Positions 54,434 to 63,722 of a DNA stretch of 64,000 bases are shown here, one piece after another. The stretch is taken from NCBI GenBank assembly GCA_907165275.2, contig OU015669.1, positions 1,510,501-1,574,500 on the forward strand. Reading direction: 5' to 3'. Made by a program: the position numbers and the translations under genes. This DNA is from Zygaena filipendulae. Its lineage: Eukaryota; Arthropoda; Insecta; Lepidoptera; Zygaenidae. The notes beneath the pieces were generated by a model, which did not search any database, was not told the DNA's origin, and saw only the letters and a list, made by a program, of their open reading frames with translations. Every line of letters begins with the position of its first letter. The stretch's first letter is position 1.

Positions 54434-54962
54434 ATGACGACCCGGTTGGCGCAGAGATCACCATGCCTACCCGCTAATCAAGGGGTTCCGGGCTCGATTC
54501 CCGGTGGGGGTGGACTTTGTGTGATGAACACAGGGTTCCATTTTCCAGTCTGGGTGTGTTTATATATCTATAGTATAATTCTATGTTGTATTATGTTGTA
54601 TAATTCTATGTTGTGTTTTGTTGTATGTCAGTTTATTTATAATTGTTTGTCACAAGTATTTAATATTTATGTTATATTTTATATGTAATGTTTTTATTTT
54701 TTAAGCTATTTGTTTTTTATTTTGTTTTTTATTTGATTGTGTTTTCCTCTTCTGCTGTTACCCCCCGTCCGTGCGCGACAGCGGGCTGCCAACTGAAAAC
54801 CAGCGCTAGGTGTTCCCGCACCTGGCTAATGCTGAGTTGGTGACCCTTTCGGCAGAGCATGCAACAAAACTTGGGTTTTGGGTTTAGATTAGGTACTTCT
54901 TTAATGTTTGTTTATTATTCTTGTGTGTTTTGCAGAAATAAATTTTATTCTATTCTATTCTA
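54434..54962 (+). mobile_element. tRNA-derived SINE, full length, with LINE-like tail
   Basis: The head has an A-box-like GGTTGGCGCAGAG and a B-box GGGCTCGATTCCCGG about 40 bases apart, as in a tRNA gene, but no foldable tRNA with acceptor stem follows. The body carries 'gaacacagggttccattttc', 'ccagtctgggtgtgttta', an AT-rich stretch, then 'aaccagcgctaggtgttccc' and 'gaccctttcggcagagca'. The end is 'gcagaaataaattttattct' plus (TTCTA)n. Three other head copies lie at 38013, 58458 and 59345. It would be transcribed by RNA polymerase III. Confidence 0.7.
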
Positions 54963-55134
54963 TGTAGTATATACCACGTTTGCTTGGTTTCCACGACACA
55001 AGCTAATAATAGCTTACTGTGGGATCAAGTAGATCTGTGTTGTGATGAAAAAAAAATAAATGAAACCTTTATAATTTCGTCATGTCCGTCCGTTCGTTTT
55101 AGTTACGTGAAACTATTAGGGTGTTTATTTTTTT

Positions 55135-55335
55135 CTATCTATACCTACTGATATTATAGAGATTGATTTTGTGTTTGTTTGTTTGTTAGGTACGATTTAA
55201 CTCAAAAACTACTAGACCAATTTCATAATTATTTTGTAGTATTTAGAATGTTACATTATCCCTGAATAACTTAGGCTATATTTTAACCTGAAATTCCCGC
55301 GGGAACTCCAAAATTACCGCGTGAAACAGCTAGTT
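55135..55335 (+). repeat. Lep1-like repeat
   Basis: 'atacctactgatattataga' to 'ccgcgtgaaacagctagt', with 'taactcaaaaactactagac' in the body, as at 5916. Confidence 0.6.
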
Positions 55336-55790
55336 TTTATATAACTTTGTGTTTACATAGTATGTTATACTTTTGAGTGCTTTCGGTTTTTTGTCCCCCT
55401 TCTTACTAACCTTCCATACGTCGATCAGCTATTTACAAACATAATATGCTTCAATTTAATAGATACATCTAGTTTATGTAATTCATGCCTATATTAATAA
55501 TATGTATATGACTATATTGATTCATGATTACTACGCCAATCGGGCCGTAAACCTATATAGAATAGAATAGAATCTTTTATTTAACATTATCAATTTCATA
55601 GTTATATTACTAATAAAAATGTCAGAGGATAATAAATGATTGTTAATTATAAAATAATAATAATAAAAGTATCATAATAAGAATGTCAATGATTATAAAA
55701 ATAATAAAAATGCAATTTAAATCCAAAAATGAACATGTCAAAAATGTAAAAATAAGGATTATAAATCGATCAATCGTCAATAATAATATT
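55336..55790. other. Intergenic DNA with a reversed (GAATA)n tail
   Basis: 'atagaatagaatagaatctt' near 55559 looks like the reversed tail of a retroposon whose body (cttttatttaacattatca) is not otherwise known here. Confidence 0.35.
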
Positions 55791-56100
55791 AATGGGCATG
55801 TTGACTAATTTTTATTTTTTAGTCCGTCTTGTAGATTATTAAAAAATATTGGACACGTATTTTTTCTTTTTTTACGTAATCAAAAAATAAAGGCGATATA
55901 TTGAGTTGACATTTCGCGTGACGTCACTATTCTGACAGTTTGTATGGCGGTTTTTGCGGTTAGTGACGTCACGACCCCCTCACCCTAAACTTTAATGCGC
56001 TTTATCTCTGTATATTTTAATTTATTTGAAAAAGCAAAAAATATGTTTCTATTGTTTTTTATTTTCTAACTGACGGACTAATTAGAATTTTGATTTTCAA
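55791..56100 (+). mobile_element. MITE family A copy, right end short
   Basis: Starts 'aatgggcatgttgactaatt'. It ends at 'attttgattttcaa' without the last ~15 bp (catccctatt). Both gtgacgtcac sites are intact. Confidence 0.75.
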
Positions 56101-56559
56101 ACCCAACTGTCAATGGTATTGACGTTCAACTAATGAAGATTTTAAAAAGCATCTTATGATTATTCTTTAGTAATAAATAGGTACAGGAATTCGTATATTA
56201 TTGGTTTCTCATAATTTTAAGACGGTGCGAGGAACGAGCCGGCACGAACACCTACCTATTGACAAGTCAAAGTGGACCATACCAAAAATGATTGTCATAA
56301 AAATAATTTGTTTTGTTTTCAGGAACTGATAAGAAACAGAAAAATACCAATTTTTATGTTTTTTATTTATCCTCAATTTGCTTTACCTAGAAACGAAACG
56401 AAAACAAAACGAAAACTTGTGCGTTATATCATAGGTACATAGATATTCAAATAGGTATAATGAAAGCTTGACATTATTTCATTAAACTTTACTGTTTTGT
56501 AAGTTTTTGACACAAATGAGGCGGGAAATTTATATTATTTTCATTCACTATTCCTTTTT

Positions 56560-56990
56560 CGTCTTTTAGTGATTACTTAATTTTAAGCGAAGATTTTAAA
56601 AACAAAACTGCCGCACTCAGAGACGTTCATTAAATTAGCTACTTGACTAAGTTTTTTTTTGGTCAGTCGCGCGTCGTGTAGATTAGTAAAAAATATTGGA
56701 CAGGTATTTTTTCTTTTTTTACGTAATCAAAAAGTAACGGCGATACATTGAGTTGAAATTTGGCGTGACGTCACAACCTGGTGCCGTTTGTACGGGGCTA
56801 ATAATAACGTCACGAGACCCCCACCCTGAACTTTAATACGCTAAAATCTATGTTTATTTTCATTAATTTTCTTTTACGTCTCTATTATTTTTTATTCTCT
56901 AACTGATGGACTAATTAGAATTTTGATTTTCATACCCTGGAGAGTACTCAATCAATTATAGTTAATTGGCTTTTACTAATCAAGTTAAAC
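56560..56990. mobile_element. Palindromic MITE family B remnant, split by family A
   Basis: 'gtgattacttaattttaagc', 'aaaactgccgcactcagaga' and 'cgttcattaaatta' are the left arm. After the family-A element, 'atagttaattggcttttact' continues toward the centre. The right arm is missing. Confidence 0.6.
56636..56953 (+). mobile_element. MITE family A copy inside a family B remnant
   Basis: 'tagctacttgactaagtttt' to 'accctggagagtactca'. The first core site is gtgacgtcac; the second has decayed to aacgtcac. Confidence 0.7.
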
Positions 56991-57086
56991 GAATTCAAAA
57001 AGAAAAATCTTTCTTAGCATGTCTTTACGTTGCTAAAGATTAAGTGCAGTCTCGCATGTTTCTAGCTGCAATAGTTTCAGCTGCCA

Positions 57087-57323
57087 CCTCAGACCAAATA
57101 AAAACTAAAGACGGAACGTCTCGAACAACGAAGTGAAGCCGGTTGCGTATGCATGTGATGGTTAGGAAAGTGTATCGATTTGCAAAGTTTACATAAGATT
57201 TATGGTGTTTTTGTCTTGTAAGTGTGTGCGTGTTTCTGTGTACGTGCACGGCGATGGTGACTTTTTCCTGGCTTCACTTGTTTGTTCTACGCGTTCCGTC
57301 TTTAGTTTTTATTTGGTCTGAGG
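57087..57323. mobile_element. MITE family M copy 2, duplication CTGCCA
   Basis: Same arms as 50076-50432 but about 120 bp shorter inside. CTGCCA flanks exactly (57081-57086 and 57324-57329). Confidence 0.8.
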
Positions 57324-57490
57324 CTGCCACCTTAGCCAATTTGTCAATCTATGATCGTTTACGCTAGGTACAGCAAACTAAGAAACATATTATCGTTAGG
57401 TCACGTGGTCACGAAATATTGAACTTTTGGTTGGACGATTTTACGTGACCACTCGTACACGACGATGCGTTCCTCAGTTTTTTATAACGT

Positions 57491-57822
57491 AGGGATGTTG
57501 ACGACTTTTGAAAATCTAAGTTCTAATTAGTCCGTCAGTTAGAAAATTAAAAATCATTAGGCACACATTTTTTTATTTTTCATTTAAATGGAAATACACA
57601 GAGATGAAGCGCATTAAAGTTTAGGGTGGGGGCTCGTGACGTCACTTTCCGCTACAAGCCGCCATACAAACTGCACTGGTTATCTAGTGACGTCACGCGA
57701 AATTTCAACTCAATGTATCGCCGTTATTTTTTGATTACATTAAAAAAAAGAAAAAATACGTGTCCAATATTTTTTATTAATCCACAAGACGAACTAAAAA
57801 AAAATTTGTCAAATAGTCAATT
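57491..57822 (-). mobile_element. MITE family A copy
   Basis: 'agggatgttgacgacttttg' to 'gtcaaatagtcaattg'. Two tgacgtcac sites separated by 'ctacaagccgccatacaaac'. Confidence 0.8.
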
Positions 57823-57892
57823 GTCAACTTGGCTAAGGGGACGGGCGTTGATGAGTTAGTGAGGAAGGTTCTCTATAGCCAGGAAACTTCTG

Positions 57893-58255
57893 GGCCCCAA
57901 TTCACTTTGACTAACAAGCTTCCTAGCCAATAACGCGCGTTCCAAAAACACAATCCCAAACGCTCCAAATGTCAAAATATTAGAAATTAATATTAATTAT
58001 GTATGCCATAAGACACGTTGTAAATGTATTTTTTTGAAGTGAAACTTCTTTGAGCGCGAGTGAAATGCAATTTTCATAGCGCGTTATCTTAACGCGGCGT
58101 GTTACGGTCATAGTGAATAAGGGCCCTAGGCCCAAAAAAAAAATACATTTACAACGTTTCTTTTTTATAAAGAATGTAAATTTCTTATATTTTTGCATCT
58201 GGAGCTTTTGGGATTGTATTTTTACGAAATGTTGTCATAGTGAATAAGGGCCCTG
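57893..58255. mobile_element. MITE family C copies, one full and one half
   Basis: 57893-58128 is a monomer ('ggccccaattcactttgact' to 'tcatagtgaataagggccct'). It is followed directly by a second right half (58130-58255, ending 'gtcatagtgaataagggccc'). Confidence 0.65.
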
Positions 58256-58457
58256 CTTTGGTTGCAAATCACACCGTCGTCGTAGCCTTTTATGTTTCCA
58301 CTGAGATTTGACCCGCGTCATTCGGAATTACCTGGGCAACTCTTTATATCGGGATTACAAATAGATGCACTATGTCATATAACACCGAAATTACTATGGA
58401 TCGACGATATTACTATTGACCTATGGACAACTACACTAAAAAATCTTACAGGACTAG

Positions 58458-58720
58458 ACGGCCGGGACCAAGTCTCCACCAGCTAAGAGCATCCGACTTC
58501 CGGGTTCGATTCCCGGTGGTAATGAACTTTGATCACAGGGTGCCACTTTCCAGTCTGCCGGGCTAAGATGCGCAACACGATAAAATTTTATCGAGCCATT
58601 TTATCGATTCTCGTCGAAATATTGTATGGCTTAGTCGACGAGAATCGATAAAATGGCTCGATAAAATTTTATCGTGTTGCGCATCTTAGCCGGCCGTGTT
58701 TATAATAACCTATAAAAGTT
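58458..58720 (+). mobile_element. tRNA-derived SINE fragment split by a hairpin MITE
   Basis: 'gacggccgggaccaagtctc' and 'cttccgggttcgattcccgg' keep the B-box. 'cactttccagtctg' is cut at about 58557 and 'gtgtttataataacc' resumes after 58691. In the intact SINE at 54434 these blocks are contiguous. Confidence 0.6.
58561..58691. mobile_element. 131-bp near-perfect hairpin MITE
   Basis: GGCTAAGATGCGCAACACGA at the left; the right end is its exact reverse complement. The arms are about 57 bp with no mismatch seen, including the inner palindromes 'ataaaattttat' and 'aatcgat'. The loop is only about 17 bases. A half copy at 60334-60400 is the second member. Confidence 0.8.
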
Positions 58721-58984
58721 TTGTTTTTTTTTAATCCACATCACCTCGATTACCACTCACTCATTGACATAATTGTTCTCCCAGAAGGAGCATCTCTAGG
58801 TTGATATAATGTATGGAACATGTAGAGGGGACGTTTCGGTGATTATGGGAAAACCTCGACATCTTCGATTCCTGCTTCTCATCAGGTAGTGAGTCGACTG
58901 CCCGCCAAAACTATCCATCGAAAGTGAAAACTTTTCTAACTAAATTTCATCCACACCTTGGGAAAATTTCAATAGTGTAACTTT

Positions 58985-59275
58985 TTTTTCAAAATGGCGG
59001 AAAAAAACATGGCCGCCGAACAAAATTTAAACTCGATTATCTCCGAAACCAAAAGAGTCAGGTGGGGGGTGCTCAAACAAATGTCATAGAGGTTAATGGG
59101 GGGCAACCGCCTGGCGTGGTAAAAATCCAAAATGGCGGATTCAAAATGGCGGCCGAAAAAAAAGTTGATCCGATCCGGGTGAGGTTCGGCATCCGGGGGT
59201 TTTTGGGGTCGCTGATGCCGAATATCGAATCAGTTTTTCGATTGCGTCATTTTTCAAGATGGCCGCCGAACATTA
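58985..59275. promoter_or_regulatory. Cluster of five YY1/Pho-type ATGGCGG motifs
   Basis: AAAATGGCGG at 58991 and 59129, AAAATGGCGGCC at 59143, AACATGGCCGCC at 59007 and AAGATGGCCGCC at 59256. The vertebrate YY1 and insect Pho consensus is close to AAnATGGCGGC. The segment's wording ('tgatgccgaatatcgaatca', 'ccgggtgaggttcggcatcc') suggests it is itself an old repeat. A 103-codon open frame crosses it without domain character. Confidence 0.4.
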
Positions 59276-59344
59276 GTTGTTTGTATGGGGAAATTGTTTC
59301 GGCCCTGGCTCGGAAACGCGAGCTGCTCGCAGCTCGCGCACAGG

Positions 59345-59499
59345 GCGAATATAGTTATACTATAGATATATAAACACACCCAAACTGGAAATTGGAACCC
59401 TGTGTTCATCACACAAAGTGCACCCCCACCGGGAATCGAACCCGGAACCCCTTGATTAGCGGATAGGCATGGTGACCTCTGCGCCAATCGAGTCGTCGT
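59345..59499 (-). mobile_element. tRNA-derived SINE head, reversed
   Basis: Reverse complement of the first ~155 bp of the SINE at 54434. The B-box reads 'ccgggaatcgaacccgg' and the A-box side 'gcgccaatcgagtcgtcg'. No body or tail remains. Confidence 0.7.
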
Positions 59500-59599
59500 A
59501 TAAATAGTTCTTTTATTTTCCAACATCTCAGTAATAATTTACCTGGTGAAGTGGTGACCCCCCCAAAGTTAAGGGCTGGGCACGCGCTTGCTGAGTACA

Positions 59600-59880
59600 G
59601 GGTCAGACCAGTACCTACGAGCTACGTACAGAGAGGATGCGCATCGTGTGTAGATGTCGCTGTGGGAGTAAAAAGAGTGATTTGTCTTTCTGTTTGAAAT
59701 GAAACGAAATGAAATATAGTTTATTCGTTACGACCACAATTAAATAATATGAATAAACAAACAGTAGCATAAATAGCGTGTCGCAACAAAAGGGCAACCA
59801 GCTCAGCATAAGCCGGGAACCATTAGGGGCCCGACGCTGGTCTTCCGCTGGAGCCGCGTGTGGCGTCACGGGTGTGGGCG
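59600..59880 (-). repeat. Possible retroposon 3' end, reversed
   Basis: 'gaaatgaaacgaaatgaaat' followed by 'atagtttattcgttacgacc' resembles a reversed A-rich tail plus LINE 3' region. The right part is GC-rich (ggcccgacgctggtcttccg). Only one copy is visible. Confidence 0.35.
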
Positions 59881-60025
59881 CAGAGTTTAAAAAATAAAAT
59901 TAATAAATCATTTTTGTATTAGTAAATAGACTAGGGTAAAATATGTACATAAACTACAATAATAATTACATAAAAAATACAATAAAATCTCCGATGTGTT
60001 TCATATAATTATGTTTATTATTTAA

Positions 60026-60246
60026 TCATTCATGTTCAACTTCTTCTTTGGGGCATTCCTCAGGAAGGACGCATGTGTTCGACTTCTTATCCCTGAGGGT
60101 GGGCGGGTCGCAGTAGCACGCTGAGTAATCGCAAATCATGCCGCTCTTGTCTAGGACAGGGTTCGGATTCGTGCAAGTCGCTTCAGGCATCACGTATCCG
60201 CAGGCAGTTGAGAATGAGTGAGTACCTTCCGGGCATTCGCGGTGAC
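60026..60246 (-). CDS. Cysteine-rich secreted protein 3, exon 2
   Basis: Encodes residues 36-107. Acceptor 'attctcag' on the minus strand, phase 1 (T|GT gives Cys). The reading is HRECPEGTHSFSTACGYVMP, then EATCTNPNPVLDKSGMICDY, then SACYCDPPTLRDKKSNTCVL, then PEECPKEEVEHE and TGA. Spacing 6-3-10-8-13-4-1-12-5 differs from the paralogues by one residue in the fifth loop. The acidic tail EEVEHE is unique to this copy. An AATAAA lies about seven bases beyond the stop. Upstream codons read through into the intron are not coding. Confidence 0.87.
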
Positions 60247-60740
60247 CTGAGAATGATAATAATAATCCACTGAAATCATTTCGACTGTCATATCGACGAG
60301 CGGGCTGGTTCCAACCAGCCTGCATGTCACCTGCAGAGCTAAGATGCACAACACGATAAAATTTTATCGAGCTATTTTATCGATTTTCGTCGACATACAT
60401 ATTATTATATCGTTTTGTCTACCAGTGGTAACGTGGCAGCAAAAAATATTTACCCCACTATTGGACTTTTTTATTTTTTTATTAAAAATCTTTAAATAAC
60501 CTATCATTTTTCCATTTACTATGTCAGAAAATTCTTCTTAGATTTTTAGATATTTGAAGTAATATAAAAATATCACTAGATTTTGTTGATGTGTGTACTA
60601 TCATTTCCATATGCGTTTATCTATGTGCACCTAGGGCCGAAGTATCGGTCGGTTGGCATTTCTCTTTAAAGGCTTTGGAAAAACTTAAAAGAAATATTTG
60701 GCCAAGATGAATGTAACAAAAATAATACAGTGTTCCATCT

Positions 60741-61067
60741 AATAGGCATGTTGACAAATTTTTATTTTTAGTCCGTCTTATAGATTATTAAAAAATATTG
60801 GACACGTATTTTTTATTTTTTTACGTAATCAAAAAATAACGGCGATATATTGAGGTGAAATTTCGCGTGACGTCACTATTCTGACAGTTTGTATGGCGGT
60901 TTTAGCGGTTAGTGACGTCACGACCCCCTCACCCTAAACTTTAATGCGCTTTATCTCTGTATATTTTAATTTATTTAAAAAAACAAAAAATACGTGTCTA
61001 TTGTTTTTTTTATTTTCTAACTGACGGACTAATTAGAATTTTGATTTTCAAAGTCCACATCCCCATT
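60741..61067 (+). mobile_element. MITE family A copy
   Basis: 'aataggcatgttgacaaatt' to 'agtccacatccccatt'. Two gtgacgtcac sites. Confidence 0.8.
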
Positions 61068-61343
61068 CACGGAAATCACTCCGATTGTCGTATCGACGAA
61101 CGGGCTGACAAAACTCTCTTTTTGTATGGATTTATTACATGAAGTTATTGCAAAACAATAATCACACCGCACGCGCCGAAGGGAAAAAAATCCAACGACA
61201 ACACTGAAGTGAAAACAAATTAGTGAAGTCTTTGCTCGATCGATTCTTCGCTTAACAGTTGATTCCAACCAGCCTGCATCGTCACCTGCGGCGGTTGGAT
61301 GTCTGTTCTGGACCGGCAGCAATGGGTCTGTTCCCGCGGGGAA

Positions 61344-61632
61344 TGTAAATCAAAATCCTTTTTAGTCCGTCTTGTAATTATATTAAAAAAAAAAAACGTT
61401 TTTTTTTTTTGCTTTTTCAAATCATTGAAAAAAACACTAAAATAAAGCGCATTAAAGTTTAGGAGTGGGGGCTCTCGACGTCATAACGTGCTATAAACTG
61501 TAGCACGGCGTGACGTCGCGCGACATTTCAACTTAATGTATCTCTGTTATTTTTTGATTAGGTACGTAAAAAATTAAAAAAAAATCTGTCCATTTTTTTA
61601 TTAGTCTACAAGACGGACTAAAAATTAAGCCC
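61344..61632 (-). mobile_element. MITE family A, diverged copy
   Basis: 'gtaaatcaaaatccttttta' to 'agacggactaaaaattaag'. The core sites have decayed to cgacgtcata and gtgacgtcgc, and the spacer is shortened. Confidence 0.65.
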
Positions 61633-62519
61633 CTTCAGAAGGCGAACCTACCTACCTAGTAAAACTTCACGTTTGTTTTGGCCGCGCTGAGGAGTCATTA
61701 ACCGACTTCCAAAAAGGAGGTTCTGCATTGGGCTGTAGGTTTTTTTTTGTATGCTGTCTTTTCCTTCGTGAAAAGACGGCCAGTATAGATACTGAGTTTC
61801 TAAAATAATGACCTTGTAAGATTTGCTCTAACAAATGATTATGATAAAAGTTTGAGCTCTGCTCACTAGATTTATATTTTTTTTACAATGTGTATATTTT
61901 ACAAGCTGGTCCAATTGAATTTCAAGATAAAAAGTATTCTATGTCCTTCTCTGTTCCCCTGACAACGTGCATACCAAATTTCATCCAAATCCCCTCAGCC
62001 GTTTTTGCGTGATTGAGTAACAAACATCTAAACATCCACACTTTCACATTTATAATATTGGTAGGATTTATATATAGTTTATACAAGTTACCAATGTTTA
62101 TCAAAGTTTTTAGCTGGAAACTTGTTTTGTATCGCGTGACCTTTTACATTTTATCATACCTACTGTATACGACACGACAAAACAATAATAAATTAAAATA
62201 ACAAATAGGCATATTGAGTATTGACGTCATGTCCTTCACTCGAATCTGCACGGAAGTTCTTGTTTGCTTCGTTTGGGACCAGACCCCTTAGCCAAGTTGA
62301 CATTCTATAATTAATTGGTCGGAGAAAACAAAAGAATGGAATCTTTACGATTTTATGTGTCCGCGAGACATGATCATTCGTTTCTTAGTTTTCTATGCGT
62401 TAACTTTACTAAATACTAAAACTAGCTGACCTCCGCGGTTTCGGCCGCGGTAATTTCGGAGTTCCCTCGGAAATTCCGGAATAAAAAGTACCCTATGTCA
62501 CTCAAAGTCACTTTGAATT

Positions 62520-62760
62520 CCTGTAAGTGAAAGTCAAAGTCAAATAATTTATTCAAATTTGGCCCATAATGTGACTCTTTTTGACATCAATAAAGTTACG
62601 TTTATTATGACAGCATCCATAAAATATCCACCCTTCACAGCTTCCTAGTGCTATAGCTGAAAAGAAGAAGCTGCGCAACAAACTCTTTAGTAGCACGCTG
62701 TCAGTTTTAAGTTATAATATAACATTAGTGATTTCAATTTGCAAATTAATTATGTGAGAA
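62520..62760 (-). repeat. Retroposon 3' end, reversed
   Basis: The tail is reversed at the left ('gaaagtcaaagtcaaataat'). The body 'ccataaaatatccacccttc', 'gaagaagctgcgcaacaaac' and 'tagtagcacgctgtcag' matches the insertion at 24218-24522. Confidence 0.65.
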
Positions 62761-62984
62761 CAATAAGAATTTTCAAAATTGGTTCAGTAGATCCAGAGAT
62801 TACAACCTCACAAACTCCGGAGCTCCCGCGGGAATTCCGGGATAAAAGTAACCTAGGTCACTCAGGATCACCGTAGCTTCTTATAAGTGAAAGAATTTTC
62901 AAAATCGGTTCAGTAGATCCAGAGATTACCCCGTACAACGTCACAAACTCAAAAACTTTTGCTCTTTATAGTATTATGTAGTGT

Positions 62985-63160
62985 GGATGTTTGTTAATTG
63001 TTACTCAATCAAGCAAAAACGGCTGAACGGATTTGGATGAAATTTGGCATGCACGTTGTCAGGGGTACAGAGAAGGACATAGAGTAGGTAATTTTTATCC
63101 TGAAATTCCCGCGGGAACTCCGCAATTACCGCGGGTGAAACCGCGGGGCACAGCTAGTAT
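62985..63160 (+). repeat. Lep1-like repeat beside a splice donor
   Basis: 'ttgttactcaatcaagcaaa' to 'ccgcggggcacagctagta'. Its end is 15 bp from exon 1 of cysteine-rich gene 3. On the coding strand the repeat tail therefore follows the donor almost immediately. Confidence 0.65.
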
Positions 63161-63174
63161 CACAGTGTACTCAC

Positions 63175-63277
63175 AATTGCCCAGTATATAGATGCAACCC
63201 CGGTGATGATGCGGAACGGTCCCAGCGTATGTTGCACTAACTACAGCGAGGAAGCACAGCAGAACAGCGACCTTCAT
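63175..63277 (-). CDS. Cysteine-rich secreted protein 3, exon 1
   Basis: MKVAVLLCFLAVVSATYAGT is a signal peptide, followed by VPHHHRGCIYILGN and one base before donor GTGAGT. 103 nt, phase 1. It is assigned to the exon at 60026-60246 because no nearer partner exists and the phases match. Two in-frame Met codons upstream would lengthen the N-terminus but spoil the signal peptide. Confidence 0.85.
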
Positions 63278-63375
63278 GATTACAAAATGATAAAAACAAA
63301 CAAGTTTATACAACGGGCTTAAAGCTAACTATGTAGATGACTGTTTACTTTACTGCGCTAATGAAGACTGATCAA

Positions 63376-63384
63376 TATATACAG
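63376..63384 (-). promoter_or_regulatory. Candidate TATA box of cysteine-rich gene 3
   Basis: A TATATAT run on the minus strand about 100 bp upstream of the start codon, at a distance similar to those in the paralogues. Weak by itself. Confidence 0.3.
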
Positions 63385-63482
63385 GAGTTGTGGTTTTATT
63401 GCCATTATATTGAGAGACGTTTTTTTTTTTAGTGAGAAACAAAAAAAAATCATAGAAAACAAGACATACATTATACGTCTTA

Positions 63483-63719
63483 CCGCCGCACTCAGAGTCG
63501 ACTTTAATGATTACTTAGTTAAGTAAAGATTTTTAAAACAAAACTGCCGCAATCAGAGACGTTCAGTAAATTAATGTTAGTTGGCATTTAATGAGATGTA
63601 TCTTAATTAGTTAAATGCCAATTAACATTAATTTATTAAACTTGTCTGATTGCGGCAGTTTTGTTTTAAAAATCTATACTTAACTAAGTAATCATTAAAG
63701 TCGACTCTGAGTGCGGCGG
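63483..63719. mobile_element. Palindromic MITE family B copy 6, TTA duplication
   Basis: TTA at 63480-63482 and 63720-63722. It lies about 200 bp upstream of the first exon of cysteine-rich gene 3. Confidence 0.8.
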
Positions 63720-63722
63720 TTA

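Larger units (their letters stand above)
60247..63174 (-). other. Intron of cysteine-rich gene 3, 2.9 kb of mostly repeats
   Basis: Joins exon 1 at 63175 to exon 2 at 60246. It contains the half hairpin (60334-60400), two family-A MITEs (60741-61067, 61344-61632), a reversed Lep1-like head (61895-62070), a retroposon 3' end (62520-62760) and Lep1-like units (62425-62510, 62770-62965, 62985-63160). A segment near 60270-60330 ('gtcatatcgacgagcgggct', 'ttccaaccagcctgcatg') is repeated, split, at 61075-61105 and 61260-61290. No alternative exon 1 or exon 2 was seen. Confidence 0.6.

Noticed and set aside
54440..54515. tRNA gene suggested by A- and B-box sequences
   Set aside because: The acceptor and anticodon stems do not close, and the same head recurs with SINE body sequence, so it is a SINE promoter.
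59062..59373. 103-codon plus-strand frame (contains MAAEKKVD)
   Set aside because: Lies in a repeat with ATGGCGG motifs; no known domain and no splice context.
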